The notes: a model not told the origin generated them from the sequence alone. Shown: positions 42,225 through 52,158, counted from the stretch's first letter. The stretch is DNA of 64,000 nucleotides from Flavobacterium cheniae (GCF_004363695.1 NZ_SNZC01000003.1:248001-312000); one strand, 5' to 3'. Numbers and translations: made by a program.

Positions 42225-44108
42225 TTACATATTTTTAATTTGCTGTAGCTTTTCTTTCCACAATTTCAAGTCGTCTTTGTGGCGTTCAATGTTTTTCTGA
42301 ACTTCTTTAATAAAAGGATTTTCACCTTTAGAACTACTACTAATAAACTGAATGTTGTTCTCTAATTGGAAAATTTCGCTTTGTACTTCGTCGATTTTCT
42401 TTCTAATAAAGAATTGCTCTTGTTCTAAAGCACGTTTGTCATCGTTGTCGCTCATTTGCTCTAAACGGTTGCTAAAACGCATCATTTCGGTGTCTTTTTT
42501 AGACATACTTAGTTTCTCAAACAAGGCATCTAAAATCTTATTGAATTTTCCTTCAATGTGTCTTCTGTTAAAAGGCACTTTTCCAAAAGTTTTCCAAGTA
42601 GCAATGTGTTCTTTTATCGCATCTAAATCCGCTTTGTGTTCGCCAGTTAATGTAAACGATTTCAACTCTTCTAAAAATGCTTTTTTCTTTTCAAATGCTT
42701 CTACTTCTTCACCCGTTTCAGCATTTTTAGCTTCGTGCATTCTGTCAAAATACGCATTACATGCATCTTTAAAGTCTTTCCAAATACTATCCGAATATTT
42801 ACGAGGCACATGTCCAATTTTTTTCCAATCGTCCTGAATTTTCTTCATAACTGGAGTAGTCGCAGCGAAATCGGTACTTTCTTTTAACGATTTTGCTTTT
42901 TCAACTAATTCCAATTTCTTAGTTAAATTCTCGTGTTGCTCGTGTTTGATATCTTTATAGAAAACGTTTTTGTGTGCATTAAAAGCTCGAACCGCATTTT
43001 TAAATTTAGCCCAAGTTTCCTCAGTTTCTTCCGCTGGAACTTTACCTGCTTTGAAGAACGCTTCGCGCAACGCTTCCATTTTCTTAATTTGTGCTTGCCA
43101 TCCACTGTGCGAATCGATTTTCTCGGTTCCTAAAGCTTCAATCAGCACTATAATTTCGTTTTTAACCGCTAAGTTATCCGTTTCTTTTCCTCTTGCTACT
43201 GCGTATAAAGCTTCGCGCTTATCGTGCATTTGTTTGGTGATTTCGCTGAATTCGTCCCAAATCGCTTCTCTGTGTTCACGATCAACTGGTCCAATTTCTT
43301 CTTTCCAAACGCGGTGTAACAATTGCAATTCACGGAACGCTTTCATTACATCTTCTTCGTTTAGCAATTCTTTCGCTTTAGCAATAATTTGTTGCTTTTG
43401 CTCTAAATTGTGTTTCAAATCTAAATCACGCGCTTCTTTGTCCAAATGCATAATGTCGTAAAAACGCTCAATATGAAAATGGTAATTGTTCCACAAGATG
43501 TTGTATTTGTCTCTTGGAATCGCACCTGCATTTTTCCAACGCTCACGAATGTCGTTTACTTTTTTGAACATATCGCCAATATTCGAATCACCAGAATCGA
43601 TTAAGTTTTTCAACTCGTCGATTAAGCCTTCACGAACGGCAAAATTTTGCTCTAAATTGTTTTGTAATTGTTTGAAATGTTTGGCTTTGCTTGCTTTGTA
43701 AGCGTTGTAAATGCCATCAAACTTATTTTTTAAAGGAAAGTGATACTCAAAATCTAAACCTTCTTCGTTGTTTTGAGCCAAGAATTCCTCTTTTTTCTCG
43801 TCTATAAAATGGTGGTATTTGTCCGAAAAAGCTTTTCTAATGCCTTCTACATGGTCTTTAATCGCCATTACTTTTTCGTTGTTGACTAATTTTTCTAGCT
43901 CATCGGTTAAGGCTTCCATCGACATCGCATCGTAATCCAATACCGGAATTTCATGCTTTTCTTTTATCGAATCATCTTCGCTTTCTTCTGCATTAGAATT
44001 GTCTATTTCCTCTAATACCGATTGACTAATAATGGTAACGCCATCTAATTGTTCCATTTGGTCTTGTCCATCTGCGTTATGCAGGTTATCATGTGTTGCT
44101 TCTGACAT
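42225..44108 (-). CDS. DUF349 repeat protein
   Basis: 627 aa, highly charged and helical. About five or six copies of the DUF349 unit are visible, each with a W-K/R ... W-x-x-F/Y pattern (for example DIRERWKNAGAIPRDKYNILWNNYHFHIERFYDIM; LHRVWKEEIGPVDREHREAIWDEF; DWKKIGHVPRKYSDSIWKDFKDACNAYF; TWKTFGKVPFNRRHIEGKFNKI). Coiled coils at the C-terminus. No signal peptide. The family is common in Bacteroidota; its function is not established. The promoter is predicted at 44140-44169. Confidence 0.88.
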   Translation of the reverse strand: MSEATHDNLHNADGQDQMEQLDGVTIISQSVLEEIDNSNAEESEDDSIKEKHEIPVLDYDAMSMEALTDELEKLVNNEKVMAIKDHVEGIRKAFSDKYHHFIDEKKEEFLAQNNEEGLDFEYHFPLKNKFDGIYNAYKASKAKHFKQLQNNLEQNFAVREGLIDELKNLIDSGDSNIGDMFKKVNDIRERWKNAGAIPRDKYNILWNNYHFHIERFYDIMHLDKEARDLDLKHNLEQKQQIIAKAKELLNEEDVMKAFRELQLLHRVWKEEIGPVDREHREAIWDEFSEITKQMHDKREALYAVARGKETDNLAVKNEIIVLIEALGTEKIDSHSGWQAQIKKMEALREAFFKAGKVPAEETEETWAKFKNAVRAFNAHKNVFYKDIKHEQHENLTKKLELVEKAKSLKESTDFAATTPVMKKIQDDWKKIGHVPRKYSDSIWKDFKDACNAYFDRMHEAKNAETGEEVEAFEKKKAFLEELKSFTLTGEHKADLDAIKEHIATWKTFGKVPFNRRHIEGKFNKILDALFEKLSMSKKDTEMMRFSNRLEQMSDNDDKRALEQEQFFIRKKIDEVQSEIFQLENNIQFISSSSKGENPFIKEVQKNIERHKDDLKLWKEKLQQIKNM

Positions 44109-44139
44109 TGTGTAAATGCTTAAGGTTACTAATATTGTG

Positions 44140-44169
44140 TGAAGATACTAAAGCACTCCGAAAATTCAA
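44140..44169 (-). promoter_or_regulatory. Predicted promoter of the DUF349 gene
   Basis: Minus strand: TTG (44167-44169), 19-bp spacer, TATCTTCA (44140-44147; two mismatches). The ATG is at 44108. Confidence 0.4.
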
Positions 44170-44263
44170 AAAAAATCGTCCAATTATCGCTTATTTTCTT
44201 TGAAACGAGTGTTTTGGGCTTTCTTAAGAATTGTTTACAGACAATTTCTTGCTAACCATTGAA

Positions 44264-44893
44264 TTATTGTGGAATTTTTATTTCTGATTTAACAACTTGA
44301 TTATCATAGTTTGTTTCCCAGTAATGGATGTAAATAGAATCTTTTTTATAATCGACTTTTAATGAGTCGATTTCTTCGGGAAAATAGAGATCTTCTACTT
44401 CTTTTTCGAAAAACAAACCTTTTTTGTAAACCAATATTTTTGGAGGTGCCATTACACCCACAAAGCTAGTTTGAATTCTTAGATTTTTATCTTCATAACA
44501 TATTTTTTCAAAAGGAGAAATCGTTCGACCTATGATTGAAAATACTATAACAACTCCAAGAAATGGAATTAGAAGTAATAAAGGAAAAATAAGAGGTAAA
44601 ATACTGAGAAAACTAAAGTACGTTTTTTCTAATTTGTTTAAAACTGATTTTTGAGCAAAAAGATTATAGAAAATCCCCGAAAGTAAAACAATGAATGTTA
44701 CGATTCTTCCTGTCCAAATTCCTCTAATTTGAAGTTCGAGAATTAATAAAACAATTGTGATTGTAATCGTAAAGTAGTGTAAATATTTGAGATAAATTGA
44801 AAGTTCTGGATTTAGTCTATGATCATTTTTCTTCCAGTCTTTGATTTTGAAAGCATAGAGAATCAGTAATAAAATTGAAACTACAAATATCAT
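44264..44893 (-). CDS. Hypothetical membrane protein
   Basis: 209 aa. Four hydrophobic helices: about 1-17, 38-56, 60-78 and 90-118. The C-terminal about 80 residues are polar, beta-rich and Lys/Asp-rich (KKGLFFEKEVEDLYFPEEIDSLKVDYKKDS), likely cytoplasmic or periplasmic. It starts 3 bp after the aroE stop, so it is probably co-transcribed with aroE. I recognise no family. Confidence 0.65.
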   Translation of the reverse strand: MIFVVSILLLILYAFKIKDWKKNDHRLNPELSIYLKYLHYFTITITIVLLILELQIRGIWTGRIVTFIVLLSGIFYNLFAQKSVLNKLEKTYFSFLSILPLIFPLLLLIPFLGVVIVFSIIGRTISPFEKICYEDKNLRIQTSFVGVMAPPKILVYKKGLFFEKEVEDLYFPEEIDSLKVDYKKDSIYIHYWETNYDNQVVKSEIKIPQ

Positions 44894-44896
44894 AAT

Positions 44897-45652
44897 CTAC
44901 TCATTCCAAATCTTCCAAGCCTTCTCCGCCTGTAAAACTAACATTTCATAACCGTTTTTAGTCACGGCGCCTTTTGCTTTGGCTTTTCTTAAAAATGCAG
45001 TTTCTTCTGGATTGTAAATTAAGTCGTAGGCAATGTGTTTTTTGGTAAACAAACTGTAGTCTAAATTCGGACAATCCTCCACATTAGGATGTGTTCCTAC
45101 TGGAGTCGTATTGATGACAATCGTATATTCTTCAAAAATTGAAGCGTCTAATTCTTCGTATTTAAACTGAAATTCATCTGCTGTTCTCGAAACGAAATCA
45201 TATTCAATTTTTAAGCTTCGTAAGGCGTAAGCGATTGCTTTACTAGCACCACCAGTTCCTAAAATCAAAGCTTTTTTATGATGGTCTTTCAATAAAGGTT
45301 TTATTGATTTTTTGAATCCGTGGTAATCGGTATTATAACCTTTTAGCTTTTTCTTTTTGGAAATCGTAACGCAATTTACGGCACCAATTTTCTTAGCTGT
45401 TTTAGATAATTTATCCAAATACGGAATAATCTCTTCTTTGTACGGAATCGTCACGTTTAAACCACGTAACCCTTTAATTTCGGTAATTACTTTTGGAAAC
45501 TCTTTGATGCTTTCAATGTCGTAATTCTTGTATTCGCAATTGTCAAAATGACCAATTTCAAACTTCTCATTGAAATATTTTTTTGAAAAAGAATAGCTTA
45601 TGTTTCGACCAATTAAGCCAAATTTTAACTGTTTTTTTGTTTTCTTTTTCAT
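44897..45652 (-). CDS. aroE: Shikimate dehydrogenase
   Basis: Reduces 3-dehydroshikimate to shikimate with NADPH in the aromatic amino-acid pathway; 251 aa, slightly shorter than E. coli AroE. Substrate site: SYSFSKKYFNEKF (S-x-S) and NVTIPYKEEIIPYLD with catalytic K72. NADP fold: ALILGTGGASKAIAYAL. The C-terminal GYEMLVLQAEKAWKIW is conserved. The promoter -7 box is at 45684-45691. Confidence 0.94.
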   Translation of the reverse strand: MKKKTKKQLKFGLIGRNISYSFSKKYFNEKFEIGHFDNCEYKNYDIESIKEFPKVITEIKGLRGLNVTIPYKEEIIPYLDKLSKTAKKIGAVNCVTISKKKKLKGYNTDYHGFKKSIKPLLKDHHKKALILGTGGASKAIAYALRSLKIEYDFVSRTADEFQFKYEELDASIFEEYTIVINTTPVGTHPNVEDCPNLDYSLFTKKHIAYDLIYNPEETAFLRKAKAKGAVTKNGYEMLVLQAEKAWKIWNE

Positions 45653-45683
45653 TGGTAAAAGATTTTCAGAGTTTATAAAGAAT

Positions 45684-45691
45684 CAAATTTA
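45684..45691 (-). promoter_or_regulatory. -7 box (TAAATTTG) for aroE
   Basis: Perfect TAnnTTTG on the minus strand, 32 bp upstream of the ATG. No good TTG at -33. Confidence 0.45.
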
Positions 45692-45752
45692 AATAGTATT
45701 TTATTATAAATTGTTAAGACAATGTTTATTTTTTAAATTAAGTGAAATAAAA

Positions 45753-46397
45753 TTATTCTTTTGCTAGTTTCTTTTTAATTATCTTAATGATAACAGGAGA
45801 AACAGAAACAAGTGTTATTAATAAAATAACCAAATCAAAATTTTCTTTCACCCAAACGACTTGACCTAAGAAGTAACCTAAAAAGGTTAAGCTGGTTACC
45901 CAAATAAAAGCGCCTAACACACAAAAAACAATATATTTAATGTACGGCATGCTTCCTGCTCCAGCAACAAAAGGTGCAATGGTTCTTAATACGGGAACAA
46001 AACGAGCCATGATGATTGCTTTTCCACCATTTTTTTCGAAGAAAGTTTCGGTATGAGTGATGTATTCTTTTTTAAGAAAAAGGATTTTCTTTTTTTGCTT
46101 TATGAGATTGCCAAATTTATTTCCTACGAAGTAGTTTAAATTATCACCAAGCAAAGCTGCAATAATTAATAACGGAATGATGATTGACATGCTCAATTGT
46201 CCTGTAGAAGCAGCAATTACACCAATAGCAAAAAGCAAAGAATCTCCTGGTAAAAGTGGCATAAAAACGAAGCCAGTTTCTGCAAAAATAACTAAGAATA
46301 AGATTAAGTAAATTAGGTAATCGTATTGAATAATTAAGTCTTGTATTATGGTTAAAGGATCATTTAGAAAGGCAGATAAAAAATCGATAATTTCCAT
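45753..46397 (-). CDS. DedA family membrane protein
   Basis: 214 aa, SNARE-associated/DedA fold: FAETGFVFMPLLPGDSLLFAIGVIA (E and PGD motif), GDNLNYFVGNKFGNLI, and FFEKNGGKAIIMARFVPVLRTIAPFVAGAGSMPY with the conserved R and P of the re-entrant region. Proteins of this family carry or flip undecaprenyl phosphate and related lipids. It is in line with, but separate from, aroE and the DUF368 gene. Confidence 0.9.
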   Translation of the reverse strand: MEIIDFLSAFLNDPLTIIQDLIIQYDYLIYLILFLVIFAETGFVFMPLLPGDSLLFAIGVIAASTGQLSMSIIIPLLIIAALLGDNLNYFVGNKFGNLIKQKKKILFLKKEYITHTETFFEKNGGKAIIMARFVPVLRTIAPFVAGAGSMPYIKYIVFCVLGAFIWVTSLTFLGYFLGQVVWVKENFDLVILLITLVSVSPVIIKIIKKKLAKE

Positions 46398-46495
46398 TTG
46401 GATTGTAGGTTGTTTTAATTTATTACTTAAAAAAAAATAGTTTTAATGAATTTTTAGAAATTGAGGTATTGATTGTAGAACGCTATTTTTTATAT

Positions 46496-47464
46496 TTAGT
46501 TTCTCCCTAATTTACTTGCCATTTTTTCCATTCCAAAAATCACAAAAAATCCTAAAATAGCCAATACGATTGCCATTGCAATTTGCGGTTCGCCCTCAAA
46601 ATTTTGTGGTAAAATACTTTTGTCAATATAAGGCACCACTTCGCCGTGGCTGTTGATTCTGGTTTCTAAAACTTGTTTCCAAGGCCAAACTTTATTTAAT
46701 GAACCAACCATGAATCCAACTAATAAGGTTAATGTTGTGTTTTTATGATGGGCAAACATCCAATGTAATACTTTAGAAAACGATTTTAATCCGATAATAC
46801 AACCAAGAGCAAAAACACCTAATTTTAATAAAGCTTGTGTTAAGATTTCGGAATTGGCTGTAGTTAAGCCTTCTCTAAAAGTATTGATAGTTCCAATTAC
46901 AGTTTCATAAGAACCCATTAAAAGCAAAATGAAAGCACCTGAAATTCCGGGTAAAATCATCGCAATAATGGCAATAAAACCCGATAAAAATAAATACCAA
47001 TAACTATCAGGAGAACTCACTGGACGCGCAATAGTAATGTAATAGGAAACGGTAATTCCGATTAGTAAAAATAAAATATCAACTAATTTCCAACTCGTAA
47101 TTTCTTTCCAAATTAAAGTAATACTCGCAATAATTAATCCAAAGAAAAACGACCAAACTAAAATAGGCTGGGTTTCTAATAAATGCGTAATTACTTTTGA
47201 AAAAGTCAAAATACTGATTCCAATTCCAGAAAGTAAAGCCAATAAAAAACTACCATTTACTTGCTTCCAAGCAGCTTTTAAGCCTTCATTTTTTAATGTT
47301 TTTAAAACGGAAATATTCACATTATTAATGCTATCAATTAATTCTTGATAAATTCCAGAAATAAAAGCAATAGTTCCACCAGAAACACCAGGAACTACAT
47401 CGGCAGCGCCCATCGCTAAACCTTTAAGTGTAATAATTAGATAATCGGGAAAAAGTTTTCTCAT
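46496..47464 (-). CDS. DUF368 membrane protein
   Basis: 322 aa, about 8-9 hydrophobic helices. LKGLAMGAADVVPGVSGGTIAFISGIYQELI and MILPGISGAFILLLMGSYETVI are the two related G-V/I-SG repeats that mark the DUF368 family. Members are implicated in undecaprenyl-phosphate translocation (the PopT branch). It is adjacent to DedA, another candidate for that job. It starts just after the terminator of the TPR gene. Confidence 0.9.
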   Translation of the reverse strand: MRKLFPDYLIITLKGLAMGAADVVPGVSGGTIAFISGIYQELIDSINNVNISVLKTLKNEGLKAAWKQVNGSFLLALLSGIGISILTFSKVITHLLETQPILVWSFFFGLIIASITLIWKEITSWKLVDILFLLIGITVSYYITIARPVSSPDSYWYLFLSGFIAIIAMILPGISGAFILLLMGSYETVIGTINTFREGLTTANSEILTQALLKLGVFALGCIIGLKSFSKVLHWMFAHHKNTTLTLLVGFMVGSLNKVWPWKQVLETRINSHGEVVPYIDKSILPQNFEGEPQIAMAIVLAILGFFVIFGMEKMASKLGRN

Positions 47465-47474
47465 GACAATAAAA

Positions 47475-47500
47475 ATTCCAAAGTATTGCTACTTTGGAAT
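47475..47500 (-). terminator. Intrinsic terminator after the TPR gene
   Basis: A perfect 11-bp stem (ATTCCAAAGTA at 47475-47485 with TACTTTGGAAT at 47490-47500), 4-nt loop, then TTTTTATT on the minus strand. It sits 22 bp past the stop at 47522. Confidence 0.92.
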
Positions 47501-47521
47501 GGGTTAAGGGTTGTTTGTTCT

Positions 47522-48916
47522 TTATTTTTTAAATTTCATAATCGTTTTCTGAACTTCAGTTCTTTCCCAAACTACTGGGAACAACTCTTGAAACAAAGTT
47601 AACTGTTTCAAATTTAATTTCATTCCGTTCATTAGGTGAAGATTTCCTTTGGTAACATCATCTGTTAAGAAGTATAATCCTGCTAAACGATATTCCATTT
47701 CGTACTCGTCTGGTAACACATTGCTGGCTTCTAAAAGGATTTCAATAGCAGTATCAAACTCTCCTAAATATTGTAAAACATCTGTCCAAAGCGTAAAAGT
47801 GTCTAAATTAATATCGCCACTTTCAAATGCTTTTCGGTAACCGTATTCTGCTTCTTCAAAGAAATGAAGTGCTGTATTTACCGCTGCAAATCGTTTCCAA
47901 TATAACGAATTGTCGCCATCAATTCCGATAGCTTTGTTAACGTAATACAACGCTTTTTGGAAGTTTTTTTGACGAATATAAAAATCGGTAATTGCAATCC
48001 AACCTTTGTCTAACAATGGATCTTCGTGAACAGTTTTTAGGTAGTAGTTTAGTGCAAATTCGGTATTTCCTAAACGCTCGTAACATTTCGCCACACGAAG
48101 CAAAACAAAAGAAGAAGGATCATCTAATTCTAATGTAATGTTGTAGCAATCAATTGCTTCTTGATATTTTTTTAGTTTTTCGTATGATTTTGCTTTTTCC
48201 ATGTACGCACCTAAGAAGGTTTCGTCAATTAAAGTAGCATAATCGAATGCCCAAACTGCTTTTTCGTAGTTTTTTAATGCATAATATTGTCTACCTAACT
48301 GATGCCAAGCGACTTCACTATACGGATTTTTATCAATGAATTTGTTTAGATAAACAATAGCATCTTCATTCTGATCTAAGAAATCAAAACAATACACAAC
48401 GTTATATAGTGCCGAATAATCTTCGGTATCTTCGTCTAAACATTTGATGAAATTTTCTTTAGCCAGTTCTAAATTGTCCATGAAAAGATATTCCATTCCA
48501 ATCATCGAATATACATCAGCATAATCATCAGTATATTTCAAAGCGATTTTTAGAAAAGAAATAGCCTTTTCGTGTTCGTCTCTTTTAGAATGTATGTTGG
48601 CTTTTTGGATGTAAATTTCTTCGTTAGTTGGCTCAATAGCGTATAACTCGTTTAGTAACTTTTCAGCAATATCGAGTTTGTCTTCGTAAACCAACATTTC
48701 TACCTGAACTAATTTTAATCCTGTAGATTTTGGATGTTGTTCTAAACCTAATTTTAGCGCTTTTTTGGCCAAGTTCAATCGGCCGGTATCCATATAATGA
48801 AGAATAATATCTTCAAACTCTTCTGAATCAAAGAAAAAAACTTTGTTGGTTTTTAACATCGATTCAAATTTAGATAAGGACAAGCTGTTTTCTTCTTCTT
48901 CGTGACTCAAGTTCAT
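47522..48916 (-). CDS. Tetratricopeptide-repeat protein
   Basis: 464 aa, cytoplasmic (no signal peptide). At least eight TPR or TPR-like units cover the chain (KKALKLGLEQHPKSTGLKLV; SFLKIALKYTDDYADVYSMIG; KAVWAFDYATLIDETFLGAYME; ALNYYLKTVHEDPLLDKGW; and so on). This is a conserved flavobacterial protein. It is ended by the strong hairpin at 47475-47500 and no partner is obvious. Confidence 0.87.
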   Translation of the reverse strand: MNLSHEEEENSLSLSKFESMLKTNKVFFFDSEEFEDIILHYMDTGRLNLAKKALKLGLEQHPKSTGLKLVQVEMLVYEDKLDIAEKLLNELYAIEPTNEEIYIQKANIHSKRDEHEKAISFLKIALKYTDDYADVYSMIGMEYLFMDNLELAKENFIKCLDEDTEDYSALYNVVYCFDFLDQNEDAIVYLNKFIDKNPYSEVAWHQLGRQYYALKNYEKAVWAFDYATLIDETFLGAYMEKAKSYEKLKKYQEAIDCYNITLELDDPSSFVLLRVAKCYERLGNTEFALNYYLKTVHEDPLLDKGWIAITDFYIRQKNFQKALYYVNKAIGIDGDNSLYWKRFAAVNTALHFFEEAEYGYRKAFESGDINLDTFTLWTDVLQYLGEFDTAIEILLEASNVLPDEYEMEYRLAGLYFLTDDVTKGNLHLMNGMKLNLKQLTLFQELFPVVWERTEVQKTIMKFKK

Positions 48917-49102
48917 AGCGCTTCGTTTTATGATTTTATCCTTATTAAAATTAAGGAATAATATTGGGGTAGTGGTTTGGGGTTTGAATTGTTGTAAACA
49001 ATTTAATTAACAATTTTCAATTACAAGAGCAATGTCAAAAATCAATTTCAAAATTTAGTTTGAGTTTAAAAAAAACATCAAACTCCCATCTTCCATCATC
49101 CA

Positions 49103-50293
49103 TCATTTCATTTCTCTTTCTATCTCATTTAATACCTCAATAATAATGCCACATCCTTTGGTAATTTCTTCATTACTAATGGTTAATGGCGGTGTAATTC
49201 GAACAGCGCATCCTTCAAAAAGCAACCAGAATAAAATTACTCCTCTTTTGTGGCAACGTAAAATTACTTCATTTGTAATCTCTGGAGAGTCGGTCATTGC
49301 AGCAATCATAAGCCCTCGACCGCGAATTTCTTTAATTAATGGATGGACTAAAAGGCTTCGGAACAATTGTTCTTTTTCTAAAGTTTCAGCCATTAAATGG
49401 GTTTCAGTAACTTCTTGCAAGGTAGCCAAACAAGCTGCCGCTATGACAGGATGTCCGCCAAAAGTAGTAATATGACCTAGTTTTGGATCGTGACTTAGTA
49501 AATCCATCATTTCTGCTGACGCGGTAAAAGCCCCAACAGGCATTCCGCCACCCATTCCTTTTCCCATAACCACAACATCTGGAATAACATCGTAGTTTTG
49601 GAATCCGAAAAGTTTTCCAGTGCGACCAAATCCGGGTTGGATTTCGTCTAATATCATGATAGCACCAACTTCATCACAACGTTGGCGTATTTTTTTAAGA
49701 AAATCGTTTTGAGGTTCAATAAATCCGGCGCCACCTTGAATCGTTTCTAATAAAACTCCTGCTGTTCTAGTGGTAATTTTTTCTAAATCTGCTTCATTAT
49801 TGAACGTAATAAAATCCACATCTGGAATTAACGGACGAAAAATTTGTTTGCGTTCTTCGAATCCCATCACACTCATGCTTCCCATAGTGTTTCCATGATA
49901 CGCATTGTGACACGAAATTAATTGACTTCTTCCTGTAACTCTTCTAGCTAATTTTAATGCACCTTCAATAGCTTCCGTTCCTGAGTTAACCAAATACGTT
50001 TTCGTAAGTGGATAGGGAAGATGTTGTGCTAATAATTTACATAATTCTGTTGCTGGATGTTGGGCATATTCGCCATACACCATTACATGAGAATAGGTGT
50101 CTAATTGTTTTTTGATGGCATCATTCACACGTTGTGGTTGATGTCCTAATGTGTTTGCCGAAACTCCAGCAACCATATCCAAATAGGCATTGCCATCAGT
50201 ATCGTAAATATAAGAACCCTTAGCATGAGAAATTTCCATGGCTAATGGGTGAGGTGAGGTTTGTGCTTGGTATTTAAAAAAATCTTCAATCAT
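49103..50293 (-). CDS. Class III aminotransferase
   Basis: PLP enzyme, 396 aa. Schiff-base Lys K245 in VVMGKGMGGGMPVGAF, cofactor D216 in IMILDEIQPGFGRTG, LVNSGTEAIEGALKLAR and HNAYHGNTMGSMSVMG are in place. The family transfers an amino group from ornithine, GABA, or similar omega-amino acids. The substrate (acetylornithine, ornithine or another) is not decided by the sequence. The intergenic stretches either side are low-complexity; no regulatory site is obvious. Confidence 0.9.
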   Translation of the reverse strand: MIEDFFKYQAQTSPHPLAMEISHAKGSYIYDTDGNAYLDMVAGVSANTLGHQPQRVNDAIKKQLDTYSHVMVYGEYAQHPATELCKLLAQHLPYPLTKTYLVNSGTEAIEGALKLARRVTGRSQLISCHNAYHGNTMGSMSVMGFEERKQIFRPLIPDVDFITFNNEADLEKITTRTAGVLLETIQGGAGFIEPQNDFLKKIRQRCDEVGAIMILDEIQPGFGRTGKLFGFQNYDVIPDVVVMGKGMGGGMPVGAFTASAEMMDLLSHDPKLGHITTFGGHPVIAAACLATLQEVTETHLMAETLEKEQLFRSLLVHPLIKEIRGRGLMIAAMTDSPEITNEVILRCHKRGVILFWLLFEGCAVRITPPLTISNEEITKGCGIIIEVLNEIEREMK

Positions 50294-50382
50294 TTTAATC
50301 TGCTTTAGGCTTTAAGCCATAGGCTCTAAGCTTTGTTGTGAATTACTAAACAATATTTTGCATAAAGCTTAAAGCTTATTGC
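50294..50382. repeat. Low-complexity GCTTTAA/GCTTA repeats between two genes
   Basis: The gap between the aminotransferase and OstA-like genes is full of short units: GCTTTAGGCTTTAAGCC near 50300-50315 and AAAGCTTAAAGCTTATTGCTTATTGCTT near 50362-50390. It looks like slippage-built intergenic sequence and could form weak hairpins. No promoter consensus stands out. Confidence 0.5.
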
Positions 50383-52158
50383 TTATTGCTTCTTCACAGT
50401 TTTCTTTTTTGATGTTGCTTTTTTCTCAGTTTTCTTTTCTTCAACTTTTTTATTGTCGTCGAATTCTAAAGTTTCTGGAAGAATCTCCATAGGTTTTTCA
50501 GCAGCTACAGCTTTCTTTTTCGCTTCGATTTGAATTTTATCGTCTAATGCAATTTCTTCAGCTGGGAAAATGTCATCTTTACTTAAAATTCGTTCATCAC
50601 CACGCCATAGGAAACCTCTTAATTTCCGAGCATTTTCAGGAAAATCTTTTTCGGGATATATAAAACTATCAGTTTTAGTAAAGAAAGTAATCGAATTAAT
50701 TTTATTAGCTTCTAATTCCAAATTAATTTTACTACAAACTGTTTTGTTGATTCCAATAAACTCATTAGCATCGTTGTACATGTAATAAATGACTTCGGCA
50801 TTCTTAACAACATCGACTTCTTTTAGTTTACTATCAACAAATTTTCCATATAAATTCTGTCCTTTTATCTGATTGTAACCATTTTTGCTGAGACTGTCTT
50901 TTTGTATAATAAAAGCATTGTTGAGTACTTTTAGAGAATCTAATTTTTGTGTTTTGTTGTTACCAATTAAATGCATGATGTCGCCTGTCATTTGGTTTTC
51001 GTTGTTCCAAAGAATAGGTTTTCCAATCATTTTCGTCAACTGTGTTTTATTGTTAGAATGAAGCGAATCACATTTTCCACTCATATCACTTTTGTAAAAA
51101 CGAACATTGTTGAAAGCACGAATCACGCGATCTTCTTGCGGTCCTGAAACAATGATTTTTTTACCATGCATATACAAAGTATCTTTTTCTACCAATGTTT
51201 TTACTAAAGCTCTTTTGGTTAAAATCATTGAGTCTTTTTTGGTGGCAGCATTTCGGTATAATTCCGCGTAATGACCTGTAGCGATAACCTTATTGATGGT
51301 GTCGGTAATTTTTACATTGTTGATACCTCTTGAATAATTTTTCTTTCGGTCATAATACAAATCATCGCCTTCAATTATTTTGTTATCTAGCATGATTTTA
51401 GAATTTTTTGATAGTTTTCCAACATCATTCGTAGTGTCGTAAAATCCGTTTTCGGTATAAATTACGTTTTCTTTACTAGTAATGGTAGAAGGTCCAAAAA
51501 CATAAGCATGACCTGAATTTTCGTAATAATCTAAATTGTTAGTTTTTATAGTGCTTTCCGGATTCGTAACGGTCACTGCAGTTGTAAATTTATATTTCTT
51601 TTGATCTACATAATAGCGTCCCGATTTACTTCTCAACGTGTTTTCTTTGTTGCGAATGGTTCCGTATGAATTATAAGATGCTAATTGGTTTTTCTTATCG
51701 AAATAAACGGTATCGGTAGTTAAGGTTGATTCAGGTGAACGCAAAACTACGTCTCCAGTTGCAAAAGCCAGTTCTTTATCACCATTGTATTCAGCATAAC
51801 GGCTGTTCATTGTAATGGTGTCGCCTTGATTCATTTGAACATTTCCAAATGCTTTTACGTAATTTTCATCTTTAAAATGATACGCTTTATTGCAAAACAT
51901 TTTTACTCCATTGTGTATGATGCGAACATTTCCAGTAAACACAATAGCGCCTGGAATTTCGGTTTGATTCATATCTACGAAATCGGAGTTTTCAATGATA
52001 ATTTTTTTCTTTTCTTGCGCTACCGAAAAGGTTACTGACAGCAATAAGAAGGCGATATAAAAAAATGTGTTTTTCAAGTCGGATTTATTTTGAGCCAAAT
52101 TTAAGTAAAAAGTAGAAAGTCGGTTCTTAATTAAGATTTTTTTATCAGTTTTAAGCAT
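50383..52158 (-). CDS. OstA/LptA-like LPS-transport protein
   Basis: Up to 591 aa. After a signal peptide (KNTFFYIAFLLLSVTFSVAQ) there are long OstA-type beta-strand repeats: GAIVFTGNVRIIHNGVKMFCNKAYHFKDENYVKAFGNVQMNQGDTITMNSRYAEYNGD and more, far longer than E. coli LptA (about 185 aa). The C-terminal tail is a Lys/Glu-rich stretch (EKKTEKKATSKKKTVKKQ). It likely builds the periplasmic bridge for LPS. The first 27 residues before the signal peptide are unusual. A TTG at 52077 would give the signal peptide directly; the start is uncertain. Confidence 0.85.
   Translation of the reverse strand: MLKTDKKILIKNRLSTFYLNLAQNKSDLKNTFFYIAFLLLSVTFSVAQEKKKIIIENSDFVDMNQTEIPGAIVFTGNVRIIHNGVKMFCNKAYHFKDENYVKAFGNVQMNQGDTITMNSRYAEYNGDKELAFATGDVVLRSPESTLTTDTVYFDKKNQLASYNSYGTIRNKENTLRSKSGRYYVDQKKYKFTTAVTVTNPESTIKTNNLDYYENSGHAYVFGPSTITSKENVIYTENGFYDTTNDVGKLSKNSKIMLDNKIIEGDDLYYDRKKNYSRGINNVKITDTINKVIATGHYAELYRNAATKKDSMILTKRALVKTLVEKDTLYMHGKKIIVSGPQEDRVIRAFNNVRFYKSDMSGKCDSLHSNNKTQLTKMIGKPILWNNENQMTGDIMHLIGNNKTQKLDSLKVLNNAFIIQKDSLSKNGYNQIKGQNLYGKFVDSKLKEVDVVKNAEVIYYMYNDANEFIGINKTVCSKINLELEANKINSITFFTKTDSFIYPEKDFPENARKLRGFLWRGDERILSKDDIFPAEEIALDDKIQIEAKKKAVAAEKPMEILPETLEFDDNKKVEEKKTEKKATSKKKTVKKQ

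Noticed and set aside
42352..43461. Antisense open frames of about 160 codons opposite the DUF349 gene
   Set aside because: They mirror a long charged coding sequence with restricted codon use. No promoter, signal or family motif is present.
49057..49084. Seven-bp inverted repeat (AGTTTGA/TCAAACT) after the aminotransferase gene
   Set aside because: The stem is short and has no T run directly after it on the minus strand; too weak to support.
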